A stretch of 25,000 nt of DNA from Mesostigma viride. Its lineage: Eukaryota; Streptophyta; Mesostigmatophyceae; Mesostigmatales; Mesostigmataceae. The notes beneath the pieces are model-generated. The model worked only from the letters and a program-made list of their open reading frames with translations, made no database searches and was not told where the DNA came from. Below, piece after piece: positions 15,772 to 24,369 of this stretch (position 1 is its first letter; every line of letters starts with the position of its first letter). Both the position numbers and the translations under genes were made by a program. The DNA lies in contig RPFO01000035.1 in assembly GCA_009746045.1 (NCBI GenBank), forward strand, positions 1 to 25,000, written 5' to 3'.

Positions 15772-17153
15772 CTAGGCTGGGGTGGCTGGGGTGGCTGGGG
15801 CGGCAGGGGTCGCCTGCCAGGGCTTGTGGGCGACGTAGATGTCCGCCCCCTTCCAGTAGACCGGCGCTTCTGCCCCGCCTTCTGCCGAAGCCTGGAGGTA
15901 GGTCGGCCATAGCTCCCGTCGCCGTTGTTGCTGCGTCAAGGTCAAGTCGTCGTCCAGCGTGTAGGCGGTCCCCCCAAGCCGCTTGCGACACTTGAGGAAC
16001 TCCATCTTATCCGCCATGGTGTCAAAGGTGAGGAGCAAGGGGGAGGGGCCGGCCTTACCCCGCGAGCGGGGAAGGCGGGTCACCCCCCGCGGCTTGCCCT
16101 TACCAGTGATAGCCATGGGGACAAGGATTTTGTTCTCAAACGCCAGGGCAAGGGTCTCGGAGGTCTCGTCCTGCAGCGGGTCGAAGTGCTTGACTATGAC
16201 GTTAAGGCTGCGCTTGGCGAGCTCGGCCTCCTCGCGGAGGTCCAGCGTCTGCTGCTTAAGCTGGGCGGCGACGGCGGAGGTGGTGGAGGTGGCGTGCTGC
16301 TTAAGCATGTCCGCCCAGGTCGGGATGCCGGGAGGAGCATCGCCGGCAGGGCCAGCAGGGGCTGGCCGAGCGGCGATGTCCTTCACCGCCTGGGCAGTGA
16401 TGCCGGCGGTGTTCTGCAAGCATTCGATGGCTATGGCATTGTCCTGCAGGCGCTTGTCGATGGCGAGGAGCTGGGCGGTGAGGGCGTCGGTTGTGGTGGA
16501 GGTGGAGGCGAGGAGCTTGGAGGTGGCGGTGGTGGTGGAGGAGAGGAGGGGAAGCTCGGCAGCCAGCGTGCCGCCCATGGCCGCCACATCTGCGGCCAGG
16601 GGTGTCACGTGCTGTTCGATGGCCTTGTGGATGATGGAGCGAATTTCGGAGGTGGAGGGGGGGCCCAGATCTCGGCGACAGAGCGCCCGAGGAGGCAGCA
16701 GAGGGCGAGGAGCTGAAGGCGGGGGCGGGAGTAGCGGGACCCGCGATCCGGGTCAAAAAAATCACCGCGGGTAGGCGGAATGATGCGACCTTGGACGTAA
16801 AAGTACTTGCACAGGGCAAGAAGCGAGGTGCGCGTCCCGAAGAACACAGCGTTCATAAACTGGATGGGAGCTGCTTGGCCGTGTGTCCACCAGGCAGCTG
16901 ATTTGGCGTCAAAGTCGATTTCTTTCCAGCCCGGCTCGTCAGGGGGCGGATCCTCAGGGCGACTGCGTTTGGGCTCAGGCGATGCAGAGGGCGAGGCAAG
17001 TCCGTGAGGGGGCTGGGCAACCACCAGTGCACGACTAGTGTCACCGTTGCCTTCCAGGCTTGAGGGCGAATCTGCTGCCGAAGCTGCAGACGGACTTTCA
17101 TTGCCGAGCGCAGCCGCCAGGCTGCGTTGCGGCAAGGGGCGTTTGCTCGTCAT
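15772..17153 (-). pseudogene. LINE ORF1 protein (L1-type RNA-binding protein), one frame break
   Basis: ORF1 proteins coat LINE RNA. The N-terminal frame (17153 to about 16663) is Ser/Pro-rich, then carries GWKEIDFDAKSAAWW and a helical segment (LLALCKYFYVQGR). The second frame (to 15772) has a helical, likely coiled-coil part (STTTDALTAQLLAIDKRLQD) and a C-terminal domain with PSPLLLTFDTMADKMEFLK, GTAYTLDDDLTLTQQQRRR and YWKGADIYV. That order is the RRM plus C-terminal-domain layout of L1 ORF1p. The two frames meet at the G run 16657-16663 as a one-base shift. Total length about 460 residues. The end is a repetitive Ala/Thr/Pro stretch, so the stop at 15772 may reflect drift. Confidence 0.65.
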
Positions 17154-17352
17154 ATATTGCGTTATAGCTTCTGAAAATTATATCAGCATGTGCGTCTAAG
17201 AAAGACGAAGCGATTGTGATATTCACAGCTGAATTCGGGGCTCAAACGTGAAAGTTATGAGCGCCGACAGCCATGGCTACCTCGTGGCTCGTGGCTCGTG
17301 GCTCGTGGCTCGCGGCGCAGATATTTACTATACTGTAATAATTGCATGTTGA
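17154..17352. repeat. Upstream of ORF1, with five 7-bp TCGTGGC repeats (17282-17316)
   Basis: Four TCGTGGC units and one TCGCGGC stand in tandem at 17282-17316. Otherwise I see no gene here. The part next to 17153 is probably the 5' UTR of the half-LINE, since short G/C-rich tandem repeats are common in LINE promoters; that link is inference. Confidence 0.45.
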
Positions 17353-17472
17353 TCTTTCAAGGAGGAGCTAGTCGAGGACATGGGGGGCCTAGGCCTCTCC
17401 GTGATTTGGAAAAAGATGAAGGCCAAGGCCAAGTGGGCTCAGGAACTATAGAGGACTTGATGACACCCCCCC

Positions 17473-17699
17473 TAAGGGTAGCTTACATTCCCACCCTTGC
17501 ATGAAGTAGCCTAGAATGTATTAAAAGCCATATTCTGATCAGGCACTCCGCAAAGGTGAAAACCATTTGCGTTCAGTGCCGGGCCGCGGAAAACGCGGAA
17601 AAACGCGATCTGCCCCTTCTCAGGGATATGTGAAAGCCATATGCCCCTTGTCAGGGATATGTGCTACATTTACTCCCAACGGAGTGATGTTGATTAATA
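17473..17699 (+). mobile_element. 227-bp nested insertion with 13-bp target duplication
   Basis: ATGACACCCCCCC flanks the block at 17460-17472 and 17700-17712, and the related LINE copy lacks the block. Its 3' part has two tandem units of about 31 bases (CCCCTTCTCAGGGATATGTG and a variant), then hairpin 17672-17685 and a TTGATTAATA tail. This end matches the 3' end of the half-LINE at 15360, so the block is probably a 5'-truncated copy of that family, inserted by target-primed reverse transcription. No tRNA-like A or B box was seen. Confidence 0.7.
17672..17685 (+). other. LINE 3' hairpin, stem ACTCC/GGAGT
   Basis: ACTCC, loop CAAC, GGAGT, near the 3' end of the 227-bp insertion. Compared with 15360 the outermost pair is A-T instead of G-C, so pairing is kept. 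Confidence 0.6.
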
Positions 17700-17807
17700 A
17701 TGACACCCCCCCCAGTGGGGAAGCCACGTGTTTGCAAGTGCTGGAAGCATACTAGAGGCAAGACCCCTAGGGTCTGGCATGCTAGCTAGATTAGACCAGT
17801 AGGATTG

Positions 17808-17871
17808 TTTGTAACTAGATAGGATAGACCGGTACCGGTCTATATTCGATCTATCTAGTTATACAAACAAC
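17808..17871. repeat. 64-bp near-palindrome flanked by 9-bp direct repeats
   Basis: GTAGGATTG stands at 17799-17807 and 17872-17880. Between them is a fold-back sequence centred on the perfect 18-bp palindrome ATAGACCGGTACCGGTCTAT-type core (about 17824-17843), with arms TTTGTAACTAGATAG and CTATCTAGTTATACAAA. The second LINE copy (19855-19885) lacks the block and has one such 9-mer. The arm sequence resembles the adjacent LINE sequence (TAGATAG...TAGACCGGT), so it may be a snap-back duplication rather than a separate element. Confidence 0.6.
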
Positions 17872-17922
17872 GTAGGATTGCGTGCACCCATGTCCATGGC
17901 CATCGATCCATCCATCAGCTCC

Positions 17923-17943
17923 GTGACTCCCCAACGGGAGCAC
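17923..17943 (+). other. LINE 3' hairpin, stem CTCCC/GGGAG
   Basis: CTCCC, loop CAAC, GGGAG, extended by GTG/CAC pairing across a bulged A. Lies about 20 bases before the 3' end of the truncated LINE copy, followed by a TTAATTAATAA tail. Confidence 0.6.
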
Positions 17944-17960
17944 GATCTGTAATTCGTTAA

Positions 17961-18450
17961 TTAATAAACAGCTAGATCGAGGGTATTCTTAAGTGAGACA
18001 ACTAGTTAATGCGTACAGCTAGTTAGCATTGGTGTTGCTCAGCCATGCATGTATAAAGATACCGTTCAATTAAATTGTTTGTCAATTAAAAAATGTTCTC
18101 GAGAGTCAGCTAGCCATTATTATTCTGATCAGGTAGCCATTATTATTGTTGTTCGATCCGTGAACACTGCATCAGTACGCACAATTGTATTAGTTAATTT
18201 ATTAGTCTCGTGTACGTGCCCATTGGGGGGCCACGGAGCACTGAATTCCCCCATTTATATAGGAATCAATATTTATCATGATTGTTCTTTCAGGTTTGCG
18301 TGCAGCAGGCCGCGTTCCAGATTTCTGTCGGCTGTTATCATATCCAGCAATAGTTGTCTTGATCACTTGATATATATCAAAAAGTATATAGGCACAGAGT
18401 GAAGGCACCCAACCATAACAAAAGCCAACGCTGACAACGGATACCAAGGA
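17961..18450. other. A/T-rich stretch without a recognisable gene
   Basis: No convincing coding frame. It holds repeated CTAGTTA/GTTAG elements and TATATATC-rich sequence. A segment at 18388-18430 (CAGAGTGAAGGCACCCAACC onward) resembles 20430-20462, where the 3' side of the minus-strand RT element lies, so it may be a fragment of that element's 3' end. Confidence 0.4.
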
Positions 18451-19774
18451 GACAACCAGCGCAGGCCAGAAATCGGGAGAATCCGGACCATGGTCGCTCT
18501 TCGCTACTCGCCAACTGGTGGAGGAACTGCAACGCCTTCAGCCTGGTGAGTCCCCTTTGCACCTAGTGCTGGTGGACTTCATCAAAGCCTTCGATTCGTT
18601 TTTCTGGCCTGCGCTTTGGGACATCCTCGAGCTGTTCCGGATCCCCCGCCCCCTGATTGCTGTCATCCGTAACCTGTATGAAGGGTCCACCACTTCGGTG
18701 CGCACTTCTTACGGGACCACGCCACCATGCCCTTTACAGAAGGGAGTGTGCAGCAGGGCTGCGTGCTGTCGCCCTACCTGTTCATTATTGTGGTCGAATG
18801 CGTAATGATTCAGGCGCGCAAGCGATTTGCCCGCATCGTGGGTAGGGAACCAGGGGTGCAGGTTGCTAACAAATTCTGGCATGGCGGTGCGGACACGGAG
18901 ATTCGGCTGGCCGACATCATCTACGCAGACGACACCACCCTCTTCGAGGACACTGGGCACGTGCAGACATGGCTTGACTGCCTGGCTCTCGAGGCCCGTG
19001 CAGTGGGGCTTGAAGTCAGCAAGAAGACAGAGGCCCTAGCTGGCGGTTGGGCTCACCCACTCACCGCCGCCCCTCTATCTCCTCGATGGCTCTCAAGTCC
19101 TGTATCGGGACCGCGTCAAGCTGCTGGGCAGCCTGCTCCCCAGCTGCGAGGTTGATGTGGACCATCGCATCTCCCTCGCCTGGCACGCTTTACGCCAGTA
19201 CCGGGCCCTGTGGCGCAAGCCCCTGGGCAAGATCGAGAAACAGGACCTGTTCAAGGTCCTCGTCCTTCCTGTTCTCACGTATGGGGCCGAGACGTGGACC
19301 CTCACCGCCGACCTGGCCCGCAAGCTGGACGGCGCGGTCACCATTGAACATGCTGCGTTCCATTTTCAGAGTAGGATATGCTGCTCATGTCCGCAATGAG
19401 GACCTGTACCAGGGCATGCCATATATCACCAGCACCATTAAGCAGCGACGCCGGCCTGCAGCTAGTAGGGCACCTAGCTCGCACCAACCAGGTAGACACC
19501 TCACGTGGCCCCCCCGCAGGCCTGCGACCAGCTCAGCCTGGCCGGCACCTCCTGACGTGGGCTGGGCCCAGCTAGTGATGTTAGACGCCGCAAGGCCCGC
19601 ACCTTCAAAGAACAGCTAGTAGAGGACATGGGGGGCCTAGGCCTCTCCGTGATTTGGAAAAAGATGATGGACAAGGCCAAGTGGGCCCAGGTCATAGAGA
19701 ACAACGAGCCCCCCCCAGTGGGGAAGCGCCCGCGTGTGCAAACCCGTGGGAGGCACGCCAGACAGCTCCCCTAG
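18451..19774 (+). pseudogene. Decayed LINE ORF2: reverse transcriptase and C-terminal part
   Basis: Reverse transcriptase of a non-LTR element, 5'-truncated so that the endonuclease and first RT motifs are missing. Visible RT blocks in order: RQLVEELQRLQPGE and LHLVLVDFIKAFDSFFW (first catalytic Asp, about 18560-18610), SVQQGCVLSPYLF (18745-18785), and IIYADDTTLFED with the catalytic YADD (18917-18953). After a break come VKLLGSLLPSC, GKIEKQDLFKVLVLPVLTYGAETWTLT (about 19225-19305) and, near the end, VEDMGGLGLSVIWKKM with TAG at 19772-19774. At least four frame changes are needed (about 18500, 18715, 19070 and 19370), some in opposite directions, so this copy is truly degenerate. The 3' UTR runs to the hairpin at 20024. 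Confidence 0.8.
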
Positions 19775-19880
19775 GGCAGCGTGAGGCTGTCTAGATAGAT
19801 GTTGTAGATAGAATGCTGTAGATAGCTAGATGTCGTAGGTAGCTGATGTAGATAGATTAGACCGGTAGGACTGTTTGCAC

Positions 19881-20009
19881 CCATCCATCCATCCATCCAT
19901 CCATCCATCCATCCATCCATCCATCCATCCATCCATCCATCCATCCATCCATCCATCCATCCATCCATCCATCCATCCATCCATCCATCCATCCATCCAT
20001 CCATCCATC
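19881..20009 (+). repeat. (CCAT)n microsatellite, about 32 units
   Basis: A pure tetranucleotide tract of 129 bases in the LINE 3' UTR. The truncated sister copy has only a few CCAT-like units at the corresponding place (17886-17916), so the tract expanded in this copy. Open frames across it are artefacts. Confidence 0.95.
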
Positions 20010-20023
20010 GGGGTTAATGCTCC

Positions 20024-20044
20024 GTGACTCCCCAACGGGAGCAC
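20024..20044 (+). other. LINE 3' hairpin, stem CTCCC/GGGAG, with (TTAA)n tail
   Basis: Same hairpin as 17923, followed by AATTAATTAATTAATT (20051-20066), a simple-repeat tail instead of poly(A). Confidence 0.6.
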
Positions 20045-20066
20045 GAGTCTAATTAATTAATTAATT

Positions 20067-20541
20067 GATGGTAGCTCGAGCCTGCCGAGTATCTTGTCCG
20101 CGTACGTGTTCGAGTCGTTCAGGATGATGAAGATGAATGGTGATGGAAATGTGTAGCCTTGTGCATTGAAATTATGGCTGGCTTACGTGTAGAGCGACTA
20201 GATGACCTCTAGACGGTGGGGCCGGAAACAGCTTGCTTGATCAGGGCCGGCGTGTGTTTCGATCAAGCCTAACTGGCCGGGAGTGTCTAGTGGTGAGCAA
20301 CATTGCTGCGATCGCTCTCCCACCATTTACAAGGAAATTTACCCGCAAATGGAAAACCACTGAAAAGGTCTAGCTAGCCAGTCATTACGTTAGCCAAGCT
20401 ATATATATTAAAAATATAATTACTTACAGCAGAGTGAAATCACTCAAACCAAAGCAAACGCCCAGCTATAAACCTATATACAGAGCCATGTCAAAGCTCT
20501 ATACTACGATAAGACCAATGGAAACGCCTAACGGGAGGAAC
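20067..20541. other. Non-coding, probable 3' flank of the minus-strand RT element
   Basis: No gene seen. Read on the minus strand it follows the RT element's stop and includes an A/T-rich zone (20400-20425), a plausible 3' UTR. The 3' boundary of the element could not be set. Confidence 0.35.
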
Positions 20542-23276
20542 CTAATAGCCCTGCTGCACCGCAAAATCAGCCCGCGTACGGCGGAGCATGATGTCAGCCA
20601 TGGCCCGAGTCAGCGCCACCGACAAGCGCTGACGCCAATATGACGTCCAGGTCCGCGCCGACCATGGGGCCCGCTGGCCCTCCAGGTCCAGCCGGTCCTC
20701 CCGGAGCCGGCAACACTCCTTGAAGAAGGCGGAGGTCAGGGGCCCCATGGCCCCAAACTCCTCCAGGACAAAGGGCACCACACGATGGTGCCCGACGTCG
20801 CCGTAGGCCAGGAGCTTGGCCCGCTCCGCCCGGTCCGCCGTGTAACCTGCCGTGAGGGAGGCCCCAGCCACGTGGCTAAGAGCCAAGGGCCGCGCCACCG
20901 AAACGTCAATAAGCAGATGCCGGCCACCCCCCTCAAAGTCCAGCACCACGATGTCAGGCCGGTGGTTGGGGGAATAGAAGGCAGCGCCATCCGCATCCTC
21001 GGACCGGATGTTCGCGTGGGGGAAAACCGACCGGATCATGGCGAGCACCACCGTCAGGAGGACAGTGTGCAAATACAAATACCAATTCTGATTCTGTTGG
21101 CCCCCCATGCAGGCAAGGTAGTGAGTCCCCGTGGGATCCAGCGGCTGCCCACAGCTACCACAAGGCCGCCCGGCCGGAACAAGAGGCTGCGGGGCAAATA
21201 GCTGGTGCCGGAGCGCCACCGAGTAGTGGCTGGGAGCCAAGGCGAATGGGGGGGCCATGGGAAGAGCACGAAGGTACGCCGAGCCCACACTCCGCAAGGA
21301 AAGCGAGAACAGCCACGCACGTCCCTGGGCGTTGAGGTCCGCGAAAAGAGCAATCCAATCAGCCGTGTGCAGAATACCCGCGTAGGTTTTCTGGTGTTTA
21401 TCGATGACGCGAGCAGGGAATGCGGCGGGAGATTGAACGGAGGCGACCGAGGGAGTGCCGCGAGGGAGGTGGCGCTGTACCGCCTGAGCGGCACGGACGG
21501 GAGAACAGGCCTGCTGGATCTCAGCATAGGCCTCCTGGATGGCGGTGACGAAGGGCAAAGGGCTGCTGGGGTCCAGGAGGTCAGGCGCTGCTGTTGCCAA
21601 AAGGGGCAGGAGCCGGCAGCTTTCCGCCCACGACTGAGCGACGGAGCCCAAAAATGCTGCTGGGGCCAGCCGGGCGGCACGAGTCAGACCGCAGCCACCC
21701 ATCCGTGCAGGCAGGGAGGCAATGCGAATAGCATGTGGCGGGAGGTCGGGGCCCGGGACCAGCTGCGCCAAGGCCGACTGGATGCGTTCGTCGTGGCCCT
21801 CGGCGGCCAGCCGGACCTGAGCCGGAAGAGCGCCCCGGAGCCAGTGAACGACGCGAGGGTGAGCGCAAAACCACAGAAGCAGACCCTTGGTCTGCGAATC
21901 ATGAAGGCGCGCAATCAAGGGCAGTACCTCAGTGCGTGCCTCGAGGGCGGCCCGCAGAGCATGGATGACAAACGCGGGGTCGCCAACCGGAACGCCGAGG
22001 ACATCCAACCCATGGAGGCGCTCGTCCCGGCCCAAGAGCTGGGGCGGAAAGCCGGAGCAATCACCTTGGGGCGAGTACACCGCGCACTTGGCCAGGGTCA
22101 ACTGGAGGTTGATGTCGGCCACCGCGGTCTGCAGTGCCAGCAGAGCCGCGGTGGTGTCCGGCACAGGGCCCAGAAGGTAGATATCATCCAAGTAGGCCTG
22201 AATAGCGACCGCCGGGTGGGCAGCATGGACCGCTTGGAGGCAACCCTGGAGGGGGGCGGCAAAGTACAGGGGTCCCAGGGGGTCCCCTTGCTGGGTGCCC
22301 GACCGCGACAGCAGGCCGCCGCGAGTGCCGTCCTCCATGATGTGAACCAGTTGGCCGGGCTGGCCGTAGCACACGGCTGTCCAAGCGTACAAGTCCTCGA
22401 AGGACTCCATGACGGCCGCAAACATGCTGGCGCGGGACAGACTGTTGAACGCGTTGTGGCAGTCGACCTTGACGACAGCGTGGGTGGGGTGGGCCTCGAG
22501 GTAGGCCTGCACCGAATGGATGAGGATATCCGCCCCGCCTGGAGTCGTCACCCCCAGCTGGGCCGCCACCGAGGTCTCACCCGCTGCGAGGGGCGGGCAG
22601 AAAAAGGCACGGAGCTCGGGCGCCTTTTGGCGGCAGATCACTTTGCCCACGAGCTTGCGGAGCACCTCACCGCAGGCGATCGGGCGCACCTTGCCCTCGG
22701 GGGGGGCAAGACACCCTTGAGCAGAGCGAGGAGGCGAGCGCCCGCTAACCACTCGCGCGCAGCGGGAGGAACGCGACCAGCCGCCAGGTCAATGAGGGTG
22801 TCAAAGAGAATGTCCTCGCCCCCATGCCCCACCAGGACCTCCAAGTGCTCGTAGCGCCAGCCCGACGGCCCGGTAGAGGAAGCCCGCGGGACCGCACGCA
22901 TCACCTCCAGGAAGCAGTCGCGGTCCAGCCGGAGGGGGGCCGGCAGGGGGTCCGGCACGGGCAGCTGGAATCCGGGCTCCGCAGGGTGAAGAGCCTCCAA
23001 GGCCGCCAGGGTAGCCGCATTGGCGGGGGCGAGCTTGGCCATTTCCAAGCGGGTCATGGCCCGGCTGAGCTGCCCCTCGCGGACGAGGCGGATGACATCG
23101 GCGGCCACCCGCTCGAAGTTGACCTCCCCCGACAGCCGGGCCGTGCGCGGGGGCGGCACGCCAAACAGCCCCTCCCAGTCCCCCTGCAGAAAGCGTCGGC
23201 AACGGGCAATAACCGCACCCTGGAGGCCGCGCACACCACGCCCGAGAGGGGTGAGGAGCAGGCGGGGGGTCACCAT
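20542..23276 (-). pseudogene. Non-LTR retrotransposon protein: RT, CCHC knuckle, restriction-like endonuclease; one frame break
   Basis: The protein would copy its RNA at a nicked target. The first frame (23276 to about 22707) has a helical start and the RT entry motif STGPSGWRYEHLEVLV. The second frame (to 20542) continues with GKVRPIACGEVLRKLVGKV, AVVKVDCHNAFNSLSR (first catalytic Asp region), SGTQQGDPLGPLYFA and IQAYLDDIYLLGP (catalytic YLDD, about 22190). Then come CGSCGQPLDPTGTHYLAC (CCHC knuckle, about 21170-21110) and NHRPDIVVLDFEGGG plus HLLIDVSVARP (about 20965-20885), the PD...D pattern of the restriction-like endonuclease seen in R2/NeSL-like elements. The frames meet at the G run 22699-22706 as a one-base shift. 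About 910 residues in all, with no clear N-terminal zinc fingers, so probably 5'-truncated. Confidence 0.82.
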
Positions 23277-23298
23277 GTGCAGTAGCTATATATATACA

Positions 23299-23315
23299 CG
23301 CTGGTTGTCTCCTTG
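23299..23315 (-). repeat. 17-bp sequence shared with 18445-18461
   Basis: CAAGGAGACAACCAGCG on the minus strand, just upstream of the RT element's first ATG, is identical to 18445-18461 on the plus strand, just upstream of the LINE RT fragment. It may be a shared element segment or a common target. Confidence 0.5.
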
Positions 23316-23982
23316 ATAGAAACCAAGGGGAACACCGCCTTGAGGCCCGTGACAAAGCGAAACGTGTGGGGGTCCAGCCCGTTGCTATCCTAGAAATGGC
23401 GTGACTGACCGACCCTCGGCAAGGGTGATTGGTTGCGTAGTTAAATTAGATTAAATTAAATTATAACATTACTCCGTTGGGAGATCATGTAGCACATATT
23501 CCTTGCTGGATAGGTGGAGGTGGGCGAAGCCGCGTAATCGAACTAAGCTAACTCTAAGCTGTCTAGTCTAGACAAATCCTAACTACTCCTACACTACGTA
23601 CTCAGCAAAAATTTGTTGGTTGCGTGGTTGCTGGTGTTGAATGGTGGTTCAGCCAATTACGTAGGATGCACCATTTGCCACCCTTGCAAATTGATTTCAT
23701 GCGGCACACGTCAAAATACAAGTACCTCCTATCACTTTAGGTCGCCGCCAAAAAAAGAGGCAGCTTCGGTAGCTCCGCATGATCGGTGTGCCCTTCAGGA
23801 ATTTTGTCATGTCAGGGCCGGCTGAAGGCCGGCCCAGCTTTGAGAAACCCAATTTTCCTGAAAGGCTTCGGGGGCTTCCAAAATTACCGTTGGAGGTAAT
23901 CAGGGTTCAGCGGTACTGCAGTGGTCACAGGAGCCGCAAAATGTGGGAGATGGCCACGTTAAATTCCCTTGAAATGGCAATT
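23316..23982. other. Intergenic region with a fourth-family LINE 3' end
   Basis: No gene seen. A LINE 3' end in minus orientation lies at about 23435-23510: AATATGTGCTACAT, then the hairpin at 23472-23483 and a TAATTTAATTTAA tail. The remainder up to 23982 holds the 3' flank of the Hsp20 gene, without a distinct feature. Confidence 0.45.
23472..23483 (-). other. LINE 3' hairpin, stem CTCC/GGAG
   Basis: CTCC, loop CAAC, GGAG on the minus strand, preceded by ATGTGCTACATGAT as at 17672. It lies about 195 bases upstream of the minus-strand RT ORF and is in the same orientation, so it belongs to a separate insertion. Confidence 0.55.
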
Positions 23983-24369
23983 TCAGTGGATCGCAATTTC
24001 GGCAGTTTTCATCTGCTCCTCTGGGGGCCGCTTGGGCACGGTGATGGTCAAAACGCCGTCTGCGCACTTGGCCCCAATCTTTCCGGTATCGGCGTTGGGT
24101 GGCAACTTGAAAATCCTTTCAAAGCGGCCCGAGCTGCGCTCGGCAAGGTGGTACTTCTCGTTGTCTTTAATTTGCTCCCGATTACGCTCCCCGACAATGG
24201 ACAGCGAGCGGCCATCCTTCAATTGGACTCTGACGTCCTCCTTCTTCATGCCCGGCAGGTCGACGTGGAACACGTAAGAGTCGGGCTTCTCGATGACGTC
24301 AACACTGCTTTTCATCATTGCCCTGACATCTTGATCCGTGTATCCCCTCGGCAGGTCCATTGTGACCAT
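23983..24369 (-). CDS. Small heat-shock protein (Hsp20 / alpha-crystallin), plant class II-like
   Basis: An ATP-independent chaperone that holds unfolding proteins, probably in the cytosol since no targeting peptide is visible. The 128-residue product has a short N-terminal arm (about 1-22), then an alpha-crystallin domain: VDVIEKPDSYVFHVDLPGMK, DVRVQLKDG, LSIVGER, and the typical GRFERIFKLPPNAD followed by ADGVLTITVPK (about 107-117). The tail AEIAIH holds the I-x-I motif used in oligomer assembly. It is shorter than the usual 150-160 residues because the N-terminal arm is short. The second ATG (Met4) is an equally possible start. No intron is needed. This is the only intact host gene in the window. 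Confidence 0.92.
   Translation of the reverse strand: MVTMDLPRGYTDQDVRAMMKSSVDVIEKPDSYVFHVDLPGMKKEDVRVQLKDGRSLSIVGERNREQIKDNEKYHLAERSSGRFERIFKLPPNADTGKIGAKCADGVLTITVPKRPPEEQMKTAEIAIH

Larger units (their letters stand above)
15340..17153 (-). mobile_element. ORF1-only half-LINE
   Basis: A minus-strand ORF1 (15772-17153) is followed by about 400 bases of non-coding sequence ending in a hairpin (15360-15373) and a TTAATTAATTAA tail (about 15341-15354). No ORF2 (endonuclease/RT) is present between ORF1 and this end. The 3' end matches those at 17672 and 23472, so ORF1 and this tail appear to travel as one unit. The 5' limit is unknown. Interpretation as a non-autonomous element is inference. 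Confidence 0.5.
17353..17960 (+). mobile_element. 5'-truncated LINE 3' end with two nested insertions
   Basis: From about 17353 the sequence matches the C-terminal coding part and 3' UTR of the LINE at 18451-20060, including VEDMGGLGLSVIWKKM, the CCCCCAGTGGGGAAG segment, the TTAGACC-GTAGGA segment and the terminal hairpin. Relative to that copy it carries two extra blocks, 17473-17699 and 17808-17871, each flanked by a direct duplication. Excluding these, only about 300 bases of the LINE remain. Confidence 0.75.

Noticed and set aside
15925-16774. Two 263-residue plus-strand frames rich in Gly or Ser/Ala
   Set aside because: Antisense to the LINE ORF1; composition mirrors its coiled-coil region.
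17473-17699. tRNA-derived SINE
   Set aside because: No A-box or B-box promoter motif could be found; the 3' end instead matches the half-LINE.
19771-20044. Repetitive MDGW-type proteins on the minus strand
   Set aside because: Translation of the CCAT microsatellite in a LINE 3' UTR.
21205-22854. 549-residue open frame on the plus strand
   Set aside because: Antisense to the RT/endonuclease gene, whose motifs are clear; low-complexity Gly/Arg-rich translation.
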